The notes: generated by a model from the letters alone, not told the origin. A stretch of 42,021 nucleotides of DNA from 66-474 sp035688305 (GCA_035688305.1 DASSNC010000033.1:1-42021), one strand, 5' to 3'. Shown: positions 23,571 through 32,343, counted from the stretch's first letter. Numbers and translations are program-made.

Positions 23571-25793
23571 GTGAACGCGATTTCAAGCCCTGATCACAGC
23601 GCCGTCGGAATCGTGCGAGTCGCGCTGCCGCTGCCGTTGCCACAGACCTTCGATTATCTGGCGGACAATGCGGCAGCAAGGCCGGGATGCCGGGTTCGCG
23701 TCCCGTTCGGCCGCTCGCACCGCGTCGGCATCGTGGTTGGCGCGAACGCGCAAGCAGGCATTGCCGTCGATCGGCTGAAACCCGTCGACGCAGTGTTGGA
23801 TGCGGTCCCCCTGCTCGACTGCGAACTGCTGGCCAACCTGCAGCGCGCGGCCGACTACTGGTGTGGCGCGATCGGCGACGTATTGTTCGGCGCCCTGCCA
23901 TTGGCGCTGCGCGACGGCCGCGATACCACCGAATTTGCGGAGGAGTGCTGGCGCAGCACCCACGCCGGTGCCGCTGCGCGCGATGCGCGCACGCGCCGCG
24001 GCAAGTCAGCCGAATTGCTCACCACGCTTGGCGATGCCACGCTCTCGGCCAGTGAGCTCGATACCCTGTTGCCGGGTTGGCGCGCGGCAGCACGGCGGCT
24101 GGATGCGGCCAGCCTGATCGAACGCACGCAACGCTCGCACGAACCCCCGCAAGCACGCGATGGCGCCGCGCCCATCCTCACCGACGAGCAGGCCGACGCG
24201 CTGGCCACGCTCCTGTCCGCCGGCGCGGGCTTCCATCCCTTCGCGCTGCAGGGCGTGACCGGCAGCGGCAAGACGGAAATCTACTTGCGTGCGACCGAAC
24301 GCGTCATCCGCGACGGCAAGCAGGCGCTGTGGCTGGTGCCCGAGATTGGACTGGTGCCGCAGGCGCTGCGCCGACTGCGGGCGCGCTTCGACGCACGCAT
24401 CGCGGTGCTGCATTCCAACCTCGCCGACGGCGACCGTGCCCGTGCCTGGCTTGACGCACGCGCAGGTGATGCCGCGATCGTGCTGGGTACACGCTCGGCC
24501 GTATTCGCGCCGCTTCCGAATGCCGGCTTGATCGTGGTGGACGAGGAACACGATGCCTCGTACAAGCAACAGGAGGGCTTTCGCTACCACGCGCGTGATT
24601 TCGCCCTGCTGCGCGCGCAATCGATCGGCATACCGATCGTGCTTGGCAGTGCGACGCCCTCGCTGGAGACGCTGGCGAACGTCGAGGCTGGCCGCTACAC
24701 GCGCCTGCGCCTGCATCGGCGCGTGCACGCACGCACGCCGTCACCGGTGCACGTGCTGGACCTGCGCAATCTCAAGCTCGCGCACGGGCTTTCGCCCGCG
24801 CTGCTGGAGGCGCTGGACGCCTGCGTGGCGCGCGGCGAACAGGCGCTGGTGTTCAAGAACCGCCGCGGCTACGCGCCGGTGTTGCTGTGCCACGCCTGCG
24901 GCTGGCACGCCACCTGCCCGAACTGCGAAAAGCCGTTGACGTTGTATCGCGGCCGCGGGCAACTGCTGTGTCACCACTGCGGGCACGGGCAGCGCGCGCC
25001 GGACAGCTGCCCGAACTGCAGCGCGACGGCCTTGCTGCCGCAAGGCCACGGCACCGAACGGCTGGAAGAGGCACTGGTGGCAAGGTACTCCAGCGTTCCC
25101 GTGTTGCGCGTCGATCGCGACAGCACCCGCCGCCGCAATGCCTTCGACCACCTGCTCGACAAGCTGGCCGATGGCAAGCCCGCCATTCTGGTCGGCACCC
25201 AGATGTTGGCCAAGGGCCACGATCTTCCGAACCTCACGACGGTCGCGATCGTCGGTGTGGACGAAGGCTTGCGCAGCGTCGATTTCCACGCTGGCGAGCG
25301 ACTGGCGCAACTGATCGTGCAGGTCGCCGGGCGTGCCGGACGCGCCGACAAGCCGGGTTCCGTGTGGCTGCAAACCCACGAACCCACGCACCCTTTGCTC
25401 ACCACCCTGTTGCGCGGCGGTTACGACGCCGCCGCCGCGTTGCAGCTTGGCGAACGTCTTGCGGTGGGCTTGCCCCCCTTCGCGCATCTCGCCCTGTTGC
25501 GCGCGGAGTGCCGGAAGCGCGATGTGCTCGAGCGTTTCCTGACTGCGGCGCGCAACGCGCTGGCATCCATCAATGCTGCCTCCGCGTCGCACGCGCGCAT
25601 CCGCATCACCGGACCCGTGGCCGCGCCGATGCCGCTGCGCGCCGGCAGGCATCGCGCGCAATTGTTGCTGGAATCCGCGCAACGCCCCAGCCTGCGCCAG
25701 GCCCTGTCGGCGTGGCTGCCGCAACTGCATGCACTGCCGCAACCGCGCGGCCTGCACTGGTCGCTCGACGTCGATCCGGTGGACCTTTATTGA
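23571..25793 (+). CDS. priA: Primosomal protein N' (replication restart helicase PriA)
   Basis: A 740-residue 3'-5' helicase that recognises stalled forks and reloads the replisome. The N-terminal DNA-binding part begins at GIVRVALPLPLPQTFDYL. Walker A is GVTGSGKT (228-235), the DEAH-type box DEEH (324-327), and the two-zinc insertion is complete: Cys 440, 443, 449, 452, 467, 470, 480 and 483. The helicase C domain shows LVGTQMLAKGHDLPNLT. Length matches E. coli PriA (about 730). The start is GTG. It is monocistronic; the terminator lies 600 bp downstream, beyond the repeat array. Confidence 0.96.
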   Translation: MNAISSPDHSAVGIVRVALPLPLPQTFDYLADNAAARPGCRVRVPFGRSHRVGIVVGANAQAGIAVDRLKPVDAVLDAVPLLDCELLANLQRAADYWCGAIGDVLFGALPLALRDGRDTTEFAEECWRSTHAGAAARDARTRRGKSAELLTTLGDATLSASELDTLLPGWRAAARRLDAASLIERTQRSHEPPQARDGAAPILTDEQADALATLLSAGAGFHPFALQGVTGSGKTEIYLRATERVIRDGKQALWLVPEIGLVPQALRRLRARFDARIAVLHSNLADGDRARAWLDARAGDAAIVLGTRSAVFAPLPNAGLIVVDEEHDASYKQQEGFRYHARDFALLRAQSIGIPIVLGSATPSLETLANVEAGRYTRLRLHRRVHARTPSPVHVLDLRNLKLAHGLSPALLEALDACVARGEQALVFKNRRGYAPVLLCHACGWHATCPNCEKPLTLYRGRGQLLCHHCGHGQRAPDSCPNCSATALLPQGHGTERLEEALVARYSSVPVLRVDRDSTRRRNAFDHLLDKLADGKPAILVGTQMLAKGHDLPNLTTVAIVGVDEGLRSVDFHAGERLAQLIVQVAGRAGRADKPGSVWLQTHEPTHPLLTTLLRGGYDAAAALQLGERLAVGLPPFAHLALLRAECRKRDVLERFLTAARNALASINAASASHARIRITGPVAAPMPLRAGRHRAQLLLESAQRPSLRQALSAWLPQLHALPQPRGLHWSLDVDPVDLY

Positions 25794-25827
25794 CGAGGCC
25801 GAGGTTCGGGACCGGAGCACGTAGCGC

Positions 25828-26408
25828 ACAGGTGGGCGTGAATGCGATGCAGCCCAACGCACGCTTGCGTCCGGTGTTGGGCTTCGCACAGCTCAGCCCA
25901 ACCTACAACAGCAAAGCGTCCGCTCGTAGGTTGGGCTGAATGCAATGAAGCCCAACGCACGCTTGCGTCACGATGTTGGGCTTCGCGCAGATCAACCAAA
26001 CTGCAAAAGCAGATCGGGCGTACGTAGGTTGGGCTGAATGCAATGAAGCCCGACGCACGCTTGCGTCCGGTGTTGGGCTTCGCGCAGCTCAGCCCAACCT
26101 GCAAAAGCAGCACGCAGGCTGGGCTGAATGCAATGAAGCCCGACGCACGCTTGCGTCACGGTGTTGGGCTTCGCACAGCTCAGCCCAACCTACAACAGCA
26201 GAGCGTCCGCTCGTAGGTTGGGCTGAATGCAATGAAGCCCAACGCACGCTTGCGTCACTGTGCTGGGCTTCGTGCAGATCAACCAAACTGCAAAAGCAGG
26301 ACGGCCGCTCGTAGGTTGGGCTGAATGCAATGAAGCCCAACGTGCTCTCGCGCCACGGTGTTGGGCTTCGCATAGCTCAGCCCAACCTACAAAAGCAGAA
26401 CGGCCGCA
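25828..26408. repeat. Six tandem ~98-bp double-palindrome repeats
   Basis: Units begin near 25828, 25926, 26024, 26114, 26213 and 26311; most are 98-99 bp, the third is 90. Each holds two hairpins: GTTGGGCTGAATGCAATGA followed by AGCCCAAC, and GTTGGGCTTCGC followed by CAGCTCAGCCCAAC. They are separated by GCACGCTTGCGTC and followed by an AGCA-containing linker. Units 2 and 5 share a variant second arm (AGATCAACCAAACTGC), and units 1 and 4 share another, suggesting duplication in blocks. The family also occurs at 272-432. It resembles REP/BIME arrays. Confidence 0.85.
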
Positions 26409-26430
26409 CATGGCGGCCGTTCTGTTTTTA
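26396..26430 (+). terminator. Strong intrinsic terminator after the priA repeat array
   Basis: A perfect 12-bp GC-rich stem (26396-26407 with 26413-26424, loop ACATG) is followed at once by TTTTTA. It points in the priA direction and ends the last repeat unit, so priA transcripts would include the whole repeat array as a long 3' tail. Confidence 0.85.
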
Positions 26431-26557
26431 CTCTCGGCATGCGCGCCGTTCGAAGCAGCTGTTGTGGAAAGTCAGGCCATGGATGGCGGTTCTGGTGTCC
26501 CTCGGTGCAATTGACCCAACGACACCAAGGACGCAGCGATCAGGGACGATCGCACCA
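26431..26557. other. Gap between terminator and rpoH end
   Basis: The gap has no gene. It contains the second copy of the 19-bp motif GCTGTTGTGGAAAGTCAGG (26458-26476), followed by CCATGGATGG. Confidence 0.5.
26458..26476. repeat. Dispersed 19-bp motif, second copy
   Basis: The sequence is identical to 8264-8282. Here it lies between the priA terminator and the 3' end of rpoH and is followed by CCATGGATGGCGG, echoing the palindrome at 77-90. Confidence 0.55.
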
Positions 26558-27415
26558 CTAAGCAGCAAAAGCACCCCGCATCTTCTTCATCGCATTGGCT
26601 TCGAGCTGGCGGATGCGTTCGGCGGACACGCCGTACTTGTCGGCGAGGTCCTGCAAGGTGGCCTTGTCTTCGGCCAGCCAGCGGCGGCTGATGATGTCGC
26701 GGGTGCGATCATCCAGTTTCGCCATGGCGCTCTGCAGGGTATCGAGCTGTTGTTCTTCGTGATCGGCGTCCGCGACTTGCAGGTACGGATCGGCGCCATG
26801 GTCTTCGAGGTAGGCGACCGGTGCCGGCGGCGCATCGTCATTGTCGTCGTTGGGCAGGTCGAACCCGATGTCGCGACCCGACAGGCGCGATTCCATCTCC
26901 AGCACGGTCGTTTCGGGAACATCCAGATCCTTGGCGACGGCGCGGACTTCTTCCATGTTCATCCAGCCAAGGCGCTTCTTGGACTTGCGCAGGTTGAAGA
27001 ACAGCTTGCGCTGGGCCTTGGTGGTGGCGACCTTGACGATGCGCCAGTTTTTCAGGATGAACTCGTGCATCTCGGCACGGATCCAATGCACGGCAAAACT
27101 GACCAGACGCACGCCGCGGTCAGGATCGAAGCGCTTGACCGCCTTCATCAGGCCGATGTTGCCTTCCTGGATCAGGTCGGCCAGTTGCAGCCCATAACCG
27201 GAATAGCCGCGCGCCACGTGCACCACGAACCGCAGGTGCGACATCACCAGCTTGCGGGCGGCGCCGAGATCATCGTCGTCGCGGTAGCGCCGGGCGAGCT
27301 CGCGCTCTTCGGCGACTGCGAGCACCGGAATGCGGTGCACCGCGCCAATGTAGGCATCAAGGCTGCCGACCACGCTGGGGATCGGCAGGTTGTTGGCGAC
27401 CAAAGCTGCACTCAT
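26558..27415 (-). CDS. rpoH: RNA polymerase heat-shock sigma factor RpoH (sigma-32)
   Basis: A 285-residue sigma factor directing RNA polymerase to heat-shock promoters. Region 2 shows LIQEGNIGLM (81-90) and WIRAEMHEFI (111-120); the RpoH box QRKLFFNLRK (135-144) separates it from other sigma-70 proteins. Region 4.2 ends SAERIRQLEANAMKKMR. Length equals E. coli RpoH within one residue. I chose ATG 27415 (MSAALV); the frame stays open upstream without family similarity. A promoter lies at 27530-27557, giving a roughly 110-nt leader with a possible stem-loop (27484-27506), where temperature or translational control could act. It is downstream of ftsEX, as in E. coli, with two genes between. Confidence 0.95.
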   Translation of the reverse strand: MSAALVANNLPIPSVVGSLDAYIGAVHRIPVLAVAEERELARRYRDDDDLGAARKLVMSHLRFVVHVARGYSGYGLQLADLIQEGNIGLMKAVKRFDPDRGVRLVSFAVHWIRAEMHEFILKNWRIVKVATTKAQRKLFFNLRKSKKRLGWMNMEEVRAVAKDLDVPETTVLEMESRLSGRDIGFDLPNDDNDDAPPAPVAYLEDHGADPYLQVADADHEEQQLDTLQSAMAKLDDRTRDIISRRWLAEDKATLQDLADKYGVSAERIRQLEANAMKKMRGAFAA

Positions 27416-27529
27416 TGCTTGTACCCCGTTCGTCTTGATTGGCACTCTAAGGCTTCGAGCGCCAAGTCCCCGTGAAGGTTCCCGTGCGGTCCTGCTTCGG
27501 ACCCACTTCGCCATGAGGGTGATGTAGAA

Positions 27530-27557
27530 AGTATACCCGCCAGTTCATGATTTACAA
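27530..27557 (-). promoter_or_regulatory. Candidate sigma-70 promoter of rpoH
   Basis: On the minus strand TTGTAA (27557-27552) and TATACT (27535-27530) are 16 bp apart. They match the -35 at 4 of 6 and the -10 at 5 of 6 positions. The position is about 115 nt before the rpoH start codon and just beyond the ung stop codon. Confidence 0.55.
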
Positions 27558-27568
27558 GGGGCTGAAAG

Positions 27569-28276
27569 TCATGCCGCCAGACTGTCCCTCGGTGGCAACG
27601 ACCAGTCGATCGGCGCCTGTCCGTTTGCATCAAGATACTGATTTGTCTTGGAAAAATGTCGACACCCCAAAAATCCCCGATGGGCTGACAACGGAGATGG
27701 GTGTGGCGCCTTCAAAACACAATGGCGGCGGGTGTCGATCAGCTTGCCCTTGGCTTGGGCGTAGCTGCCCCACAACAGGAACACGAGCCCTTCGCGGCCG
27801 CGATTCAGCTCATCGACCACGCGATCGGTGAACCCTTCCCAGCCCTTGCCTTGGTGCGAACCGGCCATGCCATCCTGCACGGTCAACACCGAGTTCAGCA
27901 ACAACACCCCGCGCCTGGCCCACGGCGTCAGGCAACCGTGATCGGGACGCGTGACGCCAAGATCGGCCTCGATCTCGGCGAAGATGTTCTGCAGCGATGG
28001 CGGCACCGGCACGCCCGGCCGTACCGAGAAACACAGGCCATGCGCCTGACCCGGACCGTGGTACGGGTCCTGGCCGAGGACCACCACTTTCACTGAATCG
28101 AACGGCGTCGCGTCCAGCGCCGCGAAGATCTCGCGGCCTGGCGGAAAAATCCGCTTGCCGGCATGCTTTTCGGCACGCAGGAATTCACCCAGCGCATGCA
28201 TCTCGGGGCGCTCGAAATAGTCGCCCACGCGTGCCTTCCACGACGCTTCGAGTTTGATGGGGTGCTCGCTCACCAT
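27569..28276 (-). CDS. ung: Uracil-DNA glycosylase
   Basis: A 235-residue family-1 uracil-DNA glycosylase, which starts base-excision repair of deaminated cytosine. The water-activating motif GQDPYHGPGQAHGL has the catalytic Asp70; the leucine-loop motif HPSPLSAHRGF carries catalytic His192. Length is normal. I chose ATG 28276 (MVSEHPIKLE); the frame stays open for 44 codons upstream, but those run through the dispersed repeat 28300-28440 and have no family similarity. It lies between the response-regulator gene and rpoH, all on the same strand. Confidence 0.95.
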   Translation of the reverse strand: MVSEHPIKLEASWKARVGDYFERPEMHALGEFLRAEKHAGKRIFPPGREIFAALDATPFDSVKVVVLGQDPYHGPGQAHGLCFSVRPGVPVPPSLQNIFAEIEADLGVTRPDHGCLTPWARRGVLLLNSVLTVQDGMAGSHQGKGWEGFTDRVVDELNRGREGLVFLLWGSYAQAKGKLIDTRRHCVLKAPHPSPLSAHRGFLGCRHFSKTNQYLDANGQAPIDWSLPPRDSLAA

Positions 28277-28299
28277 GTTGCACCGTCCGGAGCGCATGC

Positions 28300-28440
28300 G
28301 AACCGTTGAAGAACCGTCGCGAGCGATGGCAGATTGCGGGCCGCCGGAGCGCAGCCAGCGGAGCGTACACGCAAGTACGTGAGCATGGCGAGCACCGCGC
28401 GCACGCAAGCTGCCAAGCGCAGCAGGTTATTCAACGGTTC
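28300..28440. repeat. 141-bp dispersed element with 11-bp terminal inverted repeats
   Basis: GAACCGTTGAA (28300-28310) is the exact reverse complement of TTCAACGGTTC (28430-28440), so the element is bounded by perfect terminal inverted repeats. Its ends match the copy at 13671-13787. The response regulator's last codons and TGA stop (28433-28431) lie inside the right terminal repeat. It could be a small non-autonomous mobile element or a processed 3'-end structure. Confidence 0.65.
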
Positions 28441-29255
28441 GCCCGCTTTGCGACCCGCAACTGGAACATAAGCTTCGTCATCAGCAACCGCTCCTCGACG
28501 GGTTTCTCGACCAGGTCGTTGGCGCCCGCCTTCAGCAGCGCGGCCTGATTGGCGGGATTCTCGTCGCCCGTCATCACCAGCACCGGCAACTGGCCCTTGC
28601 CGAGTTCAAGGTCAAAGCGGATCCATTCGAGCAAGTCGCCACCGGACATCTCGCCCTTCAGGCTGACGTCGGTGAGCACCAGGTCGGCGCCGGCTTCACC
28701 GCGATCCCGGGCGCTGGCCAGGAATTCGACCGCCTCCTCGGCGCTGCCCGCGTGGTGCACGGTGAGTCCAAAGCCTTTCAGGATGCGGGTAGTCGCCAGT
28801 GCCACCACGCGGCTGTCCTCGACATACAACACGGTGCCCTCGGCCTTGTCGGCCGGCGCGACGTAGCCGCGGATGAAGTCGCTGAGCGCGGCGTAACCCT
28901 CGGCCTTGTCGAAGTAGTCGGTGATGGCGTCACCGATCAAGCGATTCTGCAATCGTTCCTGCACGTCTCCGGAAACCGCCACGATCGGAATGTAGGCCTG
29001 CGGGGCGTACTCGCGGACGTATTTCGCCAACATCGACCCATCCATGTCCGGCAGGCGCAGCGCCGTTGTCATCAGATCCACCACGCCATCGTGCAGGGCC
29101 TGCTTGGCCTCGGCGCCACTCCCGCAGCCCACCACCGTGACACCGGGCAGGTCCTTTTCCAGCAGGCGGGTGATCAGCGTACGCGCAACCTTGGATCCGT
29201 CCACCACCATCACGCGCGGATTGTCGCTGGCGATGTGGCGGAGGATGTCGTTCAT
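28431..29255 (-). CDS. Two-receiver response regulator without output domain
   Basis: A 274-residue protein made of two receiver domains only. The second (about 140-270) is canonical: Glu146/Asp147, phospho-acceptor Asp196 in LVLTDVSL, Thr229 and Lys251. The first (about 14-130) keeps Lys117 and the PDMDG loop, but the phospho-acceptor position is Ala65 (TTALRLPDMDG) and the acid pocket reads VVDGS, so it probably cannot be phosphorylated. Such tandem receivers act through protein contacts rather than DNA. It sits between ftsX (40 bp upstream) and ung on the same strand, so it may be co-expressed with ftsEX. No partner kinase is in the window. Confidence 0.87.
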   Translation of the reverse strand: MNDILRHIASDNPRVMVVDGSKVARTLITRLLEKDLPGVTVVGCGSGAEAKQALHDGVVDLMTTALRLPDMDGSMLAKYVREYAPQAYIPIVAVSGDVQERLQNRLIGDAITDYFDKAEGYAALSDFIRGYVAPADKAEGTVLYVEDSRVVALATTRILKGFGLTVHHAGSAEEAVEFLASARDRGEAGADLVLTDVSLKGEMSGGDLLEWIRFDLELGKGQLPVLVMTGDENPANQAALLKAGANDLVEKPVEERLLMTKLMFQLRVAKRANR

Positions 29256-29295
29256 GGTGCGGTTGATGTATCCGGAGAGAATCGAACTGCGCGCT

Positions 29296-30249
29296 TCATC
29301 CGCGCGGACGCGCCAGGTGCCGGCTGCTCGCCAGCCACGCGCCCAGCCATCCGAGCACGAGCGCGATCACGATCGCAATCGCGAGGGTAACCCAGGACAG
29401 CCCGCCAAAGCGCAACCGGCCCGCGTAACTGGCGATTAGATCACGCACCGGCGCGGCCAGCACGGCCTCCAGCAGCAGCACCAGCAGCACCGCGACCAGG
29501 CCGGCTGCAAGACCGTAGCAGACGCCCTCGTAGAGATACGGCCTGCGGATGAACGCGGCATTGGCACCGATCAGCTGCTGCACCGAGATTTCCTCGGCGC
29601 GGCTGCGAATGTCCAGCCGCACGGTATTGCCGATCACCAGCACCGCGGCGGCACCGAGCAACACCGCCAGCAGCAGGGTCACGCGCCGCCCGAGCGCCAG
29701 CAGCGCCGCCAGGCGCACGCGCCACTGGCCATTGTCCTGGACCAGGTCGACCTCGGGCATCGCCCGTAACGCGGTGACCATCGCCTCGACCGCATTACGA
29801 TCGGCGCCCGCGCGCGGCTCGATCAGCAACACGAACGGCAGCGGGTTGTCGGCCATCGACTTCACCGCATCGCCGAACCCCTGCACCGCCGCCAATTCTG
29901 CAAGCCCCTGCTGCGGCGTGCGCAAGTTGACGGCGCCGACGTCCGCGCGTGCGCGCAACGCCGTCGCCAGCCTGGCCGCGCCATCTGCATTGACGTCCTG
30001 TTTCAGGAACACACTGACCGCTTGCGAATCACCCAGCGCGGTCGCCAGATGCTGCACGTTCACCAGCAGCAGGTAGAACGCCAGCGGCAGTGCCAGCGCC
30101 AAGCCCATCACCGCGATCGTCAACGCCGTGCCAAGCGGGCGCCGCGCCAACTGGCCGACGCTGTCGCGCAAGCACCACGCATGTTGCTGGCGCCACATCG
30201 CGAAGCGCGACAGGCGTGTGGGATTTGCCATCGCGGCGCGTGCGTTCAT
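29296..30249 (-). CDS. ftsX: Cell division permease-like protein FtsX
   Basis: A 317-residue FtsX. A basic cytoplasmic N-terminus, a first membrane helix (about 42-65), a periplasmic domain (about 66-180) and three C-terminal helices (about 185-210, 235-265, 285-310) match the family. With FtsE it forms an ABC-like complex at the septum that activates peptidoglycan hydrolases through EnvC-type partners. Its ATG overlaps the FtsE stop by four bases (ATGA). An ATG at codon 7 is an alternative start. Confidence 0.94.
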   Translation of the reverse strand: MNARAAMANPTRLSRFAMWRQQHAWCLRDSVGQLARRPLGTALTIAVMGLALALPLAFYLLLVNVQHLATALGDSQAVSVFLKQDVNADGAARLATALRARADVGAVNLRTPQQGLAELAAVQGFGDAVKSMADNPLPFVLLIEPRAGADRNAVEAMVTALRAMPEVDLVQDNGQWRVRLAALLALGRRVTLLLAVLLGAAAVLVIGNTVRLDIRSRAEEISVQQLIGANAAFIRRPYLYEGVCYGLAAGLVAVLLVLLLEAVLAAPVRDLIASYAGRLRFGGLSWVTLAIAIVIALVLGWLGAWLASSRHLARPRG

Positions 30250-30923
30250 GCCACTTCACTCGCGGGCACGTCATCGATCAGGTGCCCGTGGTCGAGCACC
30301 ACCACGCGCTGCTTCATGCGCTTCAGCAGCGGCAAATCATGGCTCGCGATCAGGATGGTGACGCCAGTCCGGCGCAGGCCCATGAACAGTTGCATGATTT
30401 CTTCCGAGAGCTGCGGATCGAGGTTGCCGGTCGGTTCATCGGCAATGATCAGCGCGGGGCGCGCGACGATGGCCCGCGCGATGCCGACCCGCTGCTGCTC
30501 GCCCGTGGACAGCCCGACCGGCGCGTGCTTGCCGCGCCCGTCCAGCCCGACTTTTTCCAATGCCGCACGCACGCGCTTGCCGCGTTCCTCGCGCGGAATG
30601 CCCGCGATCACCAAAGGCAAGGCCACGTTGTCGGCGACGCTGCGATCCATCAGCAAGCGGTGGTCCTGGAACACCATGCCGATGTCGCGACGCAGGCGCG
30701 GAATCTCGCGTGGCTGGAGGCGCGCGAGGTTGCGCCCGTGCACGGCCAGACTGCCGTGGCTGGGGCGTTCGATCGCCGCGATCATTTTCAGCAGGGTCGT
30801 TTTGCCGGCGCCCGAGTGGCCCGTCACGAACAACATTTCCCCCGCGGCGACGCTGAAGGAAACGTCGATCAGCGCCTCACGGCCCTCTGGATAACGTTTG
30901 CTGACGGAGTCAAAGCGGATCAC
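30246..30923 (-). CDS. ftsE: Cell division ATP-binding protein FtsE
   Basis: A 225-residue ATPase paired with FtsX. Walker A GHSGAGKT (35-42), signature LSTGEQQR (138-145), Walker B ALIIADEP (157-164) and the ASHD switch are intact. MIRFDSVSKRYP is the usual family start. The start codon is GTG, weakly preceded by AAGG. It is the first gene of a minus-strand run ftsE-ftsX-regulator-ung-rpoH, starting 91 bp from the rhlB stop. Confidence 0.95.
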   Translation of the reverse strand: MIRFDSVSKRYPEGREALIDVSFSVAAGEMLFVTGHSGAGKTTLLKMIAAIERPSHGSLAVHGRNLARLQPREIPRLRRDIGMVFQDHRLLMDRSVADNVALPLVIAGIPREERGKRVRAALEKVGLDGRGKHAPVGLSTGEQQRVGIARAIVARPALIIADEPTGNLDPQLSEEIMQLFMGLRRTGVTILIASHDLPLLKRMKQRVVVLDHGHLIDDVPASEVA

Positions 30924-31014
30924 TCAGGCCGACCTTGGCATGGGCGCTGCGCACAGCATAAAACTTCCAGCCCCGGAGCGATGCGACGAGGGTGCCCGGA
31001 CGCTGCACTCGCGA

Positions 31015-32343
31015 TCAGGCGTTCCCAGCCGGCGCTGCTGAACCGGACCGCCGCCGGTGCCGGCGGCGCTTGGCGGCCGCGGGCGTGGCATGGTCGTGCG
31101 CCGGCGCGTGCGCAGGCTCGCCCTCGTCAGCATCGGCGTGTTCGACGTGCGCGGCAGCGCGCGGCGGCGGCGCGATCAGCCACGACGGCTCGATCGGCTG
31201 CACCGGAATCTTCATGGCGATGTAGCGCTCGATGTCGGGCAGGTTCATCGCGTACAGGTCGCAGGCGAAACTGATCGCGTCGCCCTCGGCGCCGAGGCGC
31301 GCGGTGCGGCCAATCCGGTGCACGTAGTCCTCGCCATCCTGCGGCAGGTCGTAATTGAACACGTGGGTGACGTCGGGGATGTGCAGGCCGCGCGCGGCGA
31401 CGTCGGTCGCAACCAGGATGTCCGTTTCACCGCGCTTGAAGCGCTCCATCAATTTTTGGCGCTTGGCCTGCGGCACATCACCTGACAGCGCACCCACCTT
31501 GAAGCCGTGGCGTTGCAGGCGCTGGGTCACGCGTTCGGCGGCGGCGCGGGTGTTGACGAACACGATGCTGCGTTGCGGCTTGCAGTGTTCGAACAGGTTC
31601 AACAGCAGCGGAATTTTTTCTTCCTTGGCCGGGAAGTACACCGTCTGGTGCACCCGGTCGGCAGTGACGTGCTCGGTCTCAACGCTGAGCTTTTGCGGCT
31701 GGTTCATATGCTCGTAGGCAAGTTCCAGCACGCGGTAGGAAAGCGTCGCCGAGAACAACATGCCCTGGCGTTCCTCGCGCGGCGGCATCTTGCGCAGGAG
31801 ATAGCGCACGTCCTTGATGAAGCCAAGGTCGAACATGCGGTCGGCCTCGTCGATGACCGTGGCCTCGACCGCGCGAAAGCTGAAAACGTGCTGCTTGAAG
31901 TAGTCGATCAGGCGGCCGGGCGTGGCGATGATCACATCGCAGCCGTCGCGCAATTGCTGGCGCTGCTTGTCGTAATCGACGCCGCCGTAGATCAGCGCGA
32001 AGCGCAACCCGGTGTGGCGGCCGATCGCCTGTGCGTCCTTGTCGATCTGGATCGCAAGTTCGCGGGTCGGCGCGATGATCACCGCACGCGGGTCGTTGTC
32101 GCTGCGCTCCGGAATGGCCTCGCGCGTCAGCAGGCGGTTCATCACCGCGACCAGGAACGCACACGTCTTGCCGGTGCCGGTCTGGGCCTGCCCGGCGACG
32201 TCGCGTCCCGCCAGTGCCACCGGCAGGGTCAATGCCTGGATCGGCGTGCAGCGGGTGAACCCGCAATCGGCAAGGCCAGCGGCGAGGTGCGGGTGCAGGT
32301 CGAAATGCTGGAAAAAGGTATCAGTGAGGACTTGATCAGCCAT
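31015..32343 (-). CDS. rhlB: DEAD-box RNA helicase RhlB
   Basis: A 442-residue DEAD-box helicase that in gammaproteobacteria serves the RNA degradosome. Motifs: AQTGTGKT (53-60), PTRELA (92-97), DEAD (165-168), SAT (198-200) and HRIGRTAR (342-349), with the FDLGFIKDVRYLLRKMP segment that marks RhlB. The C-terminus is an acidic-His stretch followed by an Arg/Lys cluster (KRRRHRRR), probably RNA-binding. I chose ATG 32343 (MADQVLTD); the open frame upstream runs antisense through trxA. Divergence from trxA, with rho beyond it, reproduces the E. coli order and supports the name. Confidence 0.92.
   Translation of the reverse strand: MADQVLTDTFFQHFDLHPHLAAGLADCGFTRCTPIQALTLPVALAGRDVAGQAQTGTGKTCAFLVAVMNRLLTREAIPERSDNDPRAVIIAPTRELAIQIDKDAQAIGRHTGLRFALIYGGVDYDKQRQQLRDGCDVIIATPGRLIDYFKQHVFSFRAVEATVIDEADRMFDLGFIKDVRYLLRKMPPREERQGMLFSATLSYRVLELAYEHMNQPQKLSVETEHVTADRVHQTVYFPAKEEKIPLLLNLFEHCKPQRSIVFVNTRAAAERVTQRLQRHGFKVGALSGDVPQAKRQKLMERFKRGETDILVATDVAARGLHIPDVTHVFNYDLPQDGEDYVHRIGRTARLGAEGDAISFACDLYAMNLPDIERYIAMKIPVQPIEPSWLIAPPPRAAAHVEHADADEGEPAHAPAHDHATPAAAKRRRHRRRSGSAAPAGNA

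Noticed and set aside
25828..26408. CRISPR array
   Set aside because: Units are directly adjacent without unique spacers of constant length, the repeats are about 98 bp with internal palindromes, and no cas genes are near.
28277..28408. N-terminal extension of uracil-DNA glycosylase
   Set aside because: It is encoded by the dispersed repeat 28300-28440 and has no similarity to the family; the ATG at 28276 gives the normal length.
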